Source: Erinaceus europaeus (lineage: Eukaryota > Chordata > Mammalia > Eulipotyphla > Erinaceidae). Taken from it: 64,000 nucleotides of DNA. Shown here in pieces: positions 56,511 through 64,000 of this stretch (positions are counted from its first letter, which is position 1; every line of letters starts with the position of its first letter). The stretch is taken from the NCBI RefSeq assembly GCF_950295315.1, contig NC_080180.1:65567092-65631091 (forward strand). The letters are read 5' to 3'. Both the position numbers and the translations under genes were made by a program. Below the pieces are notes generated by a model. It saw only the letters and a list, made by a program, of their open reading frames with translations. It was not told where the DNA came from and did not search any database.

Positions 56511-58155
56511 ACATTTTTTTTATTAGATAGTTAGCTCTCAGTTGTCATTAGGTCTTACATATACTCACAGTTATGATTTATTTTCAACCAGGTTTTTAGG
56601 CTCTTTTTGTCCCTTAATTTTTCCTTCTCCTATAAATATAAAAAATGAAAGCATCCCATAGAAGTCAGCAATTTCATATTGTGTTTAGAACATAAATGTT
56701 AATTTCACATATTTGGTCCATCATAACTGAGAGATTAGATGAGTTTGTTTGTCTCTTACTGGGGAAATCAGTGATTCACAAGGCAGTGGTAACTTCGGTG
56801 TCTGTCTCAACATTTCCTAACAAGCATCTGAGCTTGATCCCACCACCAACTTAGGGTCTTGTAAGGAGAAATATGAATATTAGACCAGCTTTTAACTGCT
56901 ACGCATGACCTACTGGAAAAGGGAACAACAAAGGCCAACTGAGCTCAGTCTTTGGTTGCTGCAGCTGTACGTGCTTCAGTAATGACACTGCGTATCTGCC
57001 TCTAGCGCATGGCCGCACTGAGCACTCTACCACCGTAAACTGAAACAGTATCTGTGGGCTTGACTTCTCCCCAATCTGGATTAAAAGTATCTTTTGTTAC
57101 ATCAGTCTAGTAGCAATTTATGGGATGATGTCAATGTTTAAAGTAGGAGAAATGTTCTTTGAATTCACAAAAAGTAGGGAGTTGATGAAAATAACTCTTG
57201 GTGACTTCAAATTTGAAATAGAGCAAGGAATAGCTTGTCAAATTTTATTGTGATAATATCACATATACCAGAAATAAGGCCTCACCCTTTCTAAATTCCT
57301 TTAGTTATGAAACATAATTAAAAGAATTCTATTCAAAAGTCACACATTTTAAGTGTCTAAATATTAATATTGTCCCATGAGTGTGAGAGAGCCTATGAGT
57401 TCCCATATGTATAACAAACATGTCCATGATAGCTATGACATGATGAGAAATTTTGAGGCCTAAAATTATGAATATGTTTGATTATCTGATCGATGGGTAA
57501 TATTAGGTTTGGCTTGAACTGATATGACTAAGCAATTCACGTGTTCCAGCAGACATGAAAGAAAAGCTCTCATCTAGGAATTAAATTAAGCAAGCAAGGG
57601 CAAATCACAGAAAGCAAACTAAAAACTAATTAAGGTGAATTAAATATAAACACGATTAAAGTTAAACCATTGCCAGTGGTAACCATTTCATAATAGACAA
57701 TTATACCCTGCGAAATTATTCACTTTATTTAAATCTCTATCATTCATGTAAAGAAAATGATGGACTATGTAGTCTCTATGCAAATTGGCAAGGCGAGAAT
57801 GTTAAGAGAGAGAGACCTAGGTGGCAGAGTCCATAGGTTGACAATCTCAAGAAGTCAGAATCAGTACCAGTGAAGAACATACACAAGTGGGAATGAATGA
57901 ACTACTAGGTGGAGACGACCAAATCCCAAGATAAAATGAAGTAGATATCAACAACAATGGCTCCTACCAAGAACATTCATTATAGACATGGTGTCCAGAA
58001 ACTGAAGAGGAAGACTTTGAAATATTACCTACCTACTGAGGCTAAAAATCATAGCTAATAATGAGAGCTCAGTCAAGAAAATGTCTGTAAACGTCATAAA
58101 CAAAAGTTGTCAATAATGGAAAGAGACCCTCTGGTTTGAAAGACAACTCAGTATT
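56511..58155. other. Unique sequence, no gene seen
   Basis: No repeat recognised in 1.6 kb; frames are short. Confidence 0.4.
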
Positions 58156-58159
58156 AGAT

Positions 58160-58285
58160 GGCTATGGCTGGAGGAACAGCTCCGTTGGTACAGTGTAGAG
58201 ATCACCCTCCTTAGACTCCTGGCTTGACCTCTGGCACTGCTTGTACCCAGAGTATTTCTCAAGCTCCTCTCTCTCTTAGAGCTTA
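58160..58285 (+). mobile_element. Diverged SINE
   Basis: GCTGGAGGAACAGCTCCGTTGG, TGGCTTGACCTCTGGC and CTCCTCTCTCTCTTAGAG fit an eroded SINE head, B box and body. Confidence 0.55.
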
Positions 58286-59689
58286 GCATGTTATATCTGT
58301 TTCACATTATTTATAGATTTTTTTTTGTTTACTGCACTGGGATTTCTAGGAATCATGCATAAGTTCAACTTAATGCAATCATTTCCTGGCTGTGTTCTGT
58401 GGTTCCAACTCAGCTTCAACAAAATTAGCTCTAATTTTGTTTCTTTTATGTTTCTGTTTCTGAGTTAAATGGGGTTTGCAGGAAAATATGCTAGAAAATT
58501 TCAAAATTGTGAAAATCACTGACTTGACTGAGTGGAAAGTATGTTATATTCAAAGATGGAGTCTTACCTCCTGTTTAATCATTCTTTGAAGCACACTCTA
58601 AATTCTGGACTTCCCATCTCTAAAACATGCCCATGAAATATTTTACTTTACTTATAAGAATTAGTTCAATATTTAAGTCCATATAATATTTTATAAGTGT
58701 TATATTATAGCATTAATTTAATAGTCAAGATAAAAAATGCAGGAGATATATGCCATTCTTAACTCAAATAGAAAAATATAATATGTAATTAGAATCACCC
58801 TGGTTGTTTAAATTGTATCATTTACATTGAACTAATAAGACATGAAAACAATGGAATGTTAATTCCTGAGTATGTAAAAATATTTCTTTTTTGTTTGGGG
58901 AAGTTATTGAAGCACTACAGGAACCTACCTGCAACGTGGAGAGCCCAGTAACTTGATAGAAAAGCAGGTTGTAATTTCACCCCGAACATTTTACAAGAAG
59001 GACTCATCCAAATCTCTAGCATTTGAACTACCTACCAACATAAGAATCTGTGGAGGAGTAAAACACTGTTTTAAACTTCATGACTGTCCCTGGAGAAGTC
59101 CATTCATACGTATCTGACTACTTCTTCATCCTCTCTATTTCAAGTTACCTAATGAAACCAACTTAAAACATAGCCGATGGGTTGTCTATGATGACTAAGT
59201 GTGTATGCTACAAATGCAAATGCTCTTATGCATTTTACTGCTGTGCAGTCTCAAGAACTGACATATTTCTATCTGCTTTTTATTCACTTTTTAAAATTAG
59301 TCTACTGATGCATATTAGAATTTAATTACATCAATTAGTACTGCCACATCAGACATACGATGTTCCTTCAATTAAGAACTACCTAATGGGCATTAGTACA
59401 ATTTAGTTTCATAATTAAAGTTCTAAGAACAGCACAAATTAAACATTATGATTACAAAACATTAAAAATCTATGGGTGAAATTAAAGCTGAATATTTTAG
59501 CTTCTCCTTTGCAGCTGATTTTTAAAAAGAAAATCGAGATTATGTAAAGCACAATGTTAGTATTATTGAAGTATTCTTAATTACTAAAAATTACACATGC
59601 ACGCACAGATATGTGCATATGTAATCAAGCATTTGTTAAGTATCAGACAGAGCCGTCATGTCATCAATTGGGAGCTAAAGGTTATCATT
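58286..59689. other. Unique AT-rich sequence, candidate conserved block
   Basis: 59280-59530 is repeat-free with several AATTA motifs (TTTAATTACATCAATTAG, TTCAATTAAGAAC, CATAATTAAAG). No gene seen. Confidence 0.35.
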
Positions 59690-60410
59690 CTAGGCCATTG
59701 CTTTGTTTGTTTTTGCTTTTACTCCATATAAATATTTGCTGTTGTGGTAGCCCCTGAGAGTTCCTGATCCAGCTCAGGGATGACAGACAGCTCCATCTGC
59801 CTCCCCCAGGCTCCTGGCTGTTTATACTGAGCAACATTTCCTCTGATTGCCTGAGCCCATGCCTGAGCGCCATCAGAAAGCGCTACCATTTTAGGAGTCT
59901 GAGAACTACCAGTGGAGGACCGCTCCTCTTTGGTCTGGTCCAGACTTATTACATCTGGACTGCAGACTGAGATTCTTTCCAAATCCTTTCCTTCTCTTCT
60001 TTTGTCAAGCTGGAGGTGAGGGTGATCTGGCTGTGACATCTGTCGCCCTGTTGATGGCCAGGGTTGATCCGGCTGGTTGATGGCCAGGGTTGATCCGGCT
60101 GATCTGGCTGGCTGGGCGGCTGTTCCTTCCCTCCCTCACCGCTCCATGTGGGTCCCTCCAGAAGCTGTGCTCCTTGAAGGAGGATGGCCTTCCCCAAATA
60201 GAGACAGACCGGCCTTCTGGCCAGGGTGTATGAGCAGCTGCGCCCCTGCTAGAGCCCCCAAACAAGCTCTCTTTAATTCTTCGAGGACCAGATTCATGTC
60301 TGTCAGAAGACTCCCAGCTCTTACTCATACTCCTACTAGGAATCCCCCCAAACAAACAGCAAACAACAAAAAAAATCGTTGGTATCCGAGTCTGTAGAAA
60401 ACCTGACCTA
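59690..60410 (-). pseudogene. GC-rich decayed coding-like segment, possibly retroviral
   Basis: About 0.7 kb of clearly higher G+C than both flanks. Three overlapping minus-strand frames (60005-60355, 59949-60197, 59719-60039) hand over from one register to another, as expected of an old coding insert broken by frameshifts. Composition is rich in Pro, Gln, Ser and charged residues, and a 24-bp unit is duplicated at about 60047-60097. A Gag-like origin is possible, because the strand matches the solo LTR at 53.9 kb and the segment lies outside all SINE and L1 families seen here. I recognise no defining motif such as a zinc knuckle or major homology region. A retrocopied host gene is the alternative. 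Confidence 0.4.
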
Positions 60411-60433
60411 CAGCCTGCAAGATAAGCTCACAT

Positions 60434-60630
60434 AGTGGGTCCAGGTGGTGGTGCACCCAGTTAGCACGCATGTTACAATGCACATGGGCACAAGTTCAAG
60501 CCCCTGGTCTCCACTTGCGAGGGCATGGGGAGCTTCATGAGTGAGGAAGCAGTGTTGCTGGTATCTCCCCCCCCCCCGTTTTTCTCTCTTTTTTTTCTGT
60601 CTCTATTTAATAAATAAATATAAATATTTG
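60434..60630 (+). mobile_element. Short-family SINE
   Basis: GGGTCCAGGTGGTGGTGCACC, CAAGTTCAAGCCCCTGG, a C-run and T-run in the body, and TTTAATAAATAAATATAAAT. Confidence 0.87.
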
Positions 60631-60639
60631 TTAAAAGTT

Positions 60640-60805
60640 TGCTCTACTGGATAATGTCCCTGCTTTGCCATGTTCATGACCCGGTTTGAGCTCGGACTGC
60701 TCTATACTGGAAGAAACTTTCTGCTGTCTCTGTCTCTCCTCTCTTTCTGAGAAACTTATCCTGGAACATTGTGGTCCAGGGGTCAGCTAAAAATAAAGAA
60801 ACAAA
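60640..60805 (+). mobile_element. Diverged SINE
   Basis: GACCCGGTTTGAGCTCGGACTG is the B-box region; TCTGTCTCTCCTCTCTTTC then GTCAGCTAAAAATAAAG ends it. Confidence 0.6.
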
Positions 60806-61032
60806 CAAAGGAAAAAATGAAAGAGAAAATCTATTCTAAGAAGCAGGCATACAAAATAAAAACATGTAAGTTAAAAATGACAATTATCACTAAAAATTAA
60901 TTTTATTTATATTTCAGAATAACAACAATGATTTTTGAATGTTATCTGGAGATATCTTAATGGAATATGAAAATGTATTCCTATTTGAATTACTTTTAGT
61001 TTCTTTCAGGGAAAAAAACAAACAAGGTGATA

Positions 61033-61205
61033 AGGCTGGGTGATTGAAAATGGTTATGCAAAAGACTTTCATGTCTGAGACTCCAAAGTCCCAGATTCAG
61101 TTCCCAGCAACACCATAAGCCAGAGGTAAGCAGTGTTCTGGTCAGTCTCTCTCTCTTTGTATCTCTCTTTGTATATATCTCCCTTAAGTAAATAAAAAAA
61201 TCTAC
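61033..61205 (+). mobile_element. CTCTGG-family SINE
   Basis: GGCTGGGTGATTGAAAATGGTTATG, CCCAGATTCAGTTCCCAGC, CATAAGCCAGAGGTAAGCAG and AAGTAAATAAAAAAATC. Confidence 0.85.
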
Positions 61206-61599
61206 AAAGACAAATGTTATAGAAATTCTAAATTTTCTACATATAGGAAGTAGATGATCATAAAAGTTCCAAGATAATCAAGATTATATATTCATTTATA
61301 TCTTTCCACTTGTTTGAAACTGAAGGCAAGGGAGAGCTACTTTCCCTTCTATATTTTACACATCAAAAAATAGGTATATTTTAGTAAGATACTAGAAATG
61401 CTCTAATATCAGCCATATATAGGGGAGTAATATAACATTCATCTAAATGAATATATTTTAGTTGTTATTTAATTACCTTGCTAGCATTATCCTAATAATC
61501 TTCAGTAAGGTGGGAATGTGTTTTAATAGTGATAAGATACATATCCTGTAAGACTGTTGTCCTTTCAGATAAATAAGAAACTTAAATCACAAAGAAATT

Positions 61600-62010
61600 T
61601 AAGTGTATGGAGTGGCTGGATCATCTGTTTTTATTCCAGGTTTCTGCTGTTGTCTATTATTGGCTGGTCAGTTCACACTCCCACTAAGAGCACACAAAGG
61701 CTTCTTCTTCTTGTCTTTTGGATAATATCCATTCTGACACGTGTGAGATGACAGCTCATTGAGATTTAGATCAACATTTCCCTCATAGTGTGTGATAATG
61801 ATTGTCCTGTTGCTATGTCTTTGGAGAAGTGTCTATTTGTATCTCTTGTCCAAGTTTAAGTTCCACCGTGCTTATTGTTCTGATGAATTAATTATTTGTA
61901 CGTTATGGATATTAATTCCTCATTTGATACATGACTTGCAGGTGACCTGATTCAGTGAATTGTCCTGTGTTTTGGTGAGGGATTCTTTCTCTCTGACTCT
62001 GTTCCATTTA
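61600..62010 (-). mobile_element. Ancient L1 ORF2 fragment, antisense
   Basis: GAGTGGCTGGATCATCTG, TTCACACTCCCACTAAGAG, CCATTCTGACACGTGTGAGATGAC, GGAGAAGTGTCTATTTG and TGGATATTAATTCCTCATTTG form the well-known order of an old antisense L1M-type ORF2 segment. It is highly diverged, much older than the 45-kb copy. Confidence 0.8.
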
Positions 62011-63400
62011 ATGTAATACCCAGATATTGTTTGCTTTCACTGAGTTATAGCAAACACTAGAAGAAGAAGAACTGAGTTATTGACGTACAGCTACTCATGG
62101 TATACTTTGAGAATATTATCTGCAATAACAGAAGCAAAACTCCTCATCATGTTCAATGGATATTATCACACATTCAAATACTATTTCTTTTTTAAAATTT
62201 CATGACACCAGTGTCAATGTTTTCTTCATGTCACCTCATGGTATTGTAGATCTTTTCAGTCCTTCAAGGTGCACTCATTCTTGGTTTAAAGTACAGGTGT
62301 TACAGTTATTCACATTCCCCTCTATAATCAAGTACAATTTAAAGGATATGAGTAACCATAGGAATAAAAATGACACATCTGGATTAACAGTATAATAACA
62401 TCTTTGAGTGGTGAAATATATGTTATATAATAACATAATAAAGTAGAAAGTCTACTATGGAGGTCAAAGAAAAATGCAAACTTAACTAATTGAAACCAAA
62501 AATACGCAAGCTGTTTTTCATCTATTCTTCCTTTTTAGACTATGCCAATAAGAAAATAAACATAAGCTGAACTATTAAGTTTTTTTTCTGCATGAGTTGC
62601 AGGCTATAAATAAATGAGGGCTAGAAAGAAGTCATCCTGTTCATAGAAGGATAGTTTATATTATATAAAACTTCACAGTTGAAGGAGCTTGAACTTTCTG
62701 TCTCAAAGTTTTTAACTGAAAAATATTGATGAATTTAAAGAGGGGGTGGGATGTATATATGATGAGATTGACCTTATTCCAGAAACCACTCAGTCATCAG
62801 AGAATTGATTAGAGAATTTCAACCCTGAAGATAAAGAATTAATAGAATTTTCTCTAGCTGTAAACTAAATGATACATGGATAGCTGTCAGTTACTTAGTC
62901 AGGTAGACCGAAGTCAAAACTGGTAACTAAGAAGGCAAATGGGAAAGGAGGTTCATGATTTATTGGCTCTTTTGGTCGAGATGTTGTGGAATGACAGTGC
63001 CATGCAATTATCTTTGGTTTCAGTGAACAATTTCTGACCGACAAAGAATGCAATAATTCTATGGTATATCCTAGGACAATTTTCTCTTGGTTTCTTCAGA
63101 AGAATCAGAAGTGGAAATTATGTGATGATGTTGCAGTTAGTGGACATTGGAGAGTCTCAAATTTTAATGTAAAGGGGAAGAAACTCAGAATTGAAACCAA
63201 GGGCATTTGAAAATAAGTTTCTTGTTATTAATTGAAATGTGAGGGGGAAAAGCAATGAGTTGTGTGTTTAAAATTCAACTCTACTAGACACTGATTCAGT
63301 GAGATACTTATATTAAATTAGTCACATATGCTCTTCAATTTATGAGACAATTTTCTTGATCCACATCTCGCAAAAGAACATTCTCTCTCACCTGAGATAG
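62011..63400. other. Unique AT-rich sequence
   Basis: No gene recognised. Confidence 0.4.
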
Positions 63401-63559
63401 TCTTCGCACCCTGAAGTCACTTCACGTAATCATGAGACACTCTGCCTCTAGGAGTCAGGGTCTCTGCATTATGAACTCAGCAGGGGGAGAGTCAGAAATA
63501 GACCTGAGAAAAAATAGACCCCACTAGAATAACAATACCAAGAAAGAAGTACAAAATAT

Positions 63560-63870
63560 GTGGAGTTAAGGATAGAGATATGGCATGGGAAATATCCATT
63601 TGGTGTTCATTAGCATTTAGATTGCGTAGAAAGTCATGAGATTGAATGAGACCATGGGGGAAGTAAGTGTAAAGACAAATGATGGGGAGAAATCACACTT
63701 CGAGATGTGGAGGATGCCAACATTAAGTAGTAGTGTAAGCAAGAAGGAGACACCAGTGAAAAACATGGAGAGAGAAAAAGCAAAGACTACAGAAGTAGAA
63801 GCAAAGCCAAGAACCCAAATGAAAAAGAAAGTGGTGATTAATTGTAACAAATGTTGCCAAATATAGTGAA
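63560..63870. mobile_element. Possible ancient mammal-wide repeat
   Basis: AAAGTCATGAGATTGAATGAGACC, GATGCCAACATTAAGTAGTAG and GGAGACACCAGTGAAAAAC resemble, at low identity, a common old mammalian interspersed repeat whose name I cannot give. The 76- and 95-codon frames here fall inside it and are not taken as genes. Confidence 0.35.
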
Positions 63871-64000
63871 TGAAGTGAGAAAAATGGGAGACAGAAAAAG
63901 ACACATTTGCCTCAGTAAGTTAAATTAAGGGCCTAAGGGGAAAACCTGTGTGGAGGAGATTAAAAAAGAGAGTAAGTGAGCAAATATGGTGACATTGGGG

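Noticed and set aside
59690..60410. Firm call as retroviral gag
   Set aside because: No major homology region, zinc knuckle, primer-binding site or adjacent LTR was seen; kept only as a possibility.
63617..63904. 95-codon minus-strand frame with Phe-rich hydrophobic stretches
   Set aside because: It overlaps a probable ancient repeat and is antisense to a purine-rich tract, which explains the Phe/Ser/Leu composition.

Overview
The window reads as nuclear DNA of a mammal, most probably a hedgehog (Erinaceus or a close relative). The evidence is the repeat content: about sixty SINE copies whose heads carry tRNA-like pol III boxes (an ERI-like set), L1 fragments with one recurring 3' UTR, and the C-terminal end of a non-L1 LINE resembling Vingi, a clade described from hedgehog genomes. 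I find no intact protein-coding gene, rRNA, snRNA or functional tRNA, and nothing bacterial such as operons, ribosome binding sites or CRISPR. Nearly all open reading frames lie in SINEs, L1 pieces or simple repeats and are not genes. The window is a gene-poor, AT-rich intergenic or intronic interval.

Layout. 0-7.9 kb: old SINEs and an L1 3' end rearranged by 5' inversion (about 4.09-4.77 kb). 7.95-9.06 kb: a TG/GTGA simple repeat of about 1.1 kb. 9.39-10.96 kb: a nest of SINE in SINE plus an L1 3' end, bracketed by a 14-bp target duplication. 11-20 kb: mostly unique sequence with candidate conserved non-coding elements. 21.2-22.2 kb: a long SINE abutting the Vingi-like fragment. 22.97-24.13 kb: a SINE split by a 773-bp solo LTR whose U5 end carries a 49-bp copy complementary to tRNA-Lys(CUU). 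28.3-28.6 kb: an orphan KRAB-A box on the minus strand. 38.9-39.4 kb: a pyrimidine minisatellite. 45.25-47.19 kb: a 5'-truncated L1 with a broken ORF2. 50.6-51.5 and 55.6-56.2 kb: antisense L1 3' ends. 53.9-54.3 kb: a second, class II-like solo LTR on the minus strand. 59.7-60.4 kb: a GC-rich segment with shifted minus-strand frames, possibly a decayed retroviral or retrocopied coding fragment. 61.6-62.0 kb: an ancient L1.

The window is an archive of retrotransposition, not a set of cooperating genes. tRNA-headed SINEs depend on L1 for mobilisation, and target duplications order several events in time. The most unusual item is the LTR with embedded tRNA-Lys sequence; the Vingi-like fragment and the KRAB relic follow. 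All identifications rest on reading by eye against remembered family features; no database search was run.
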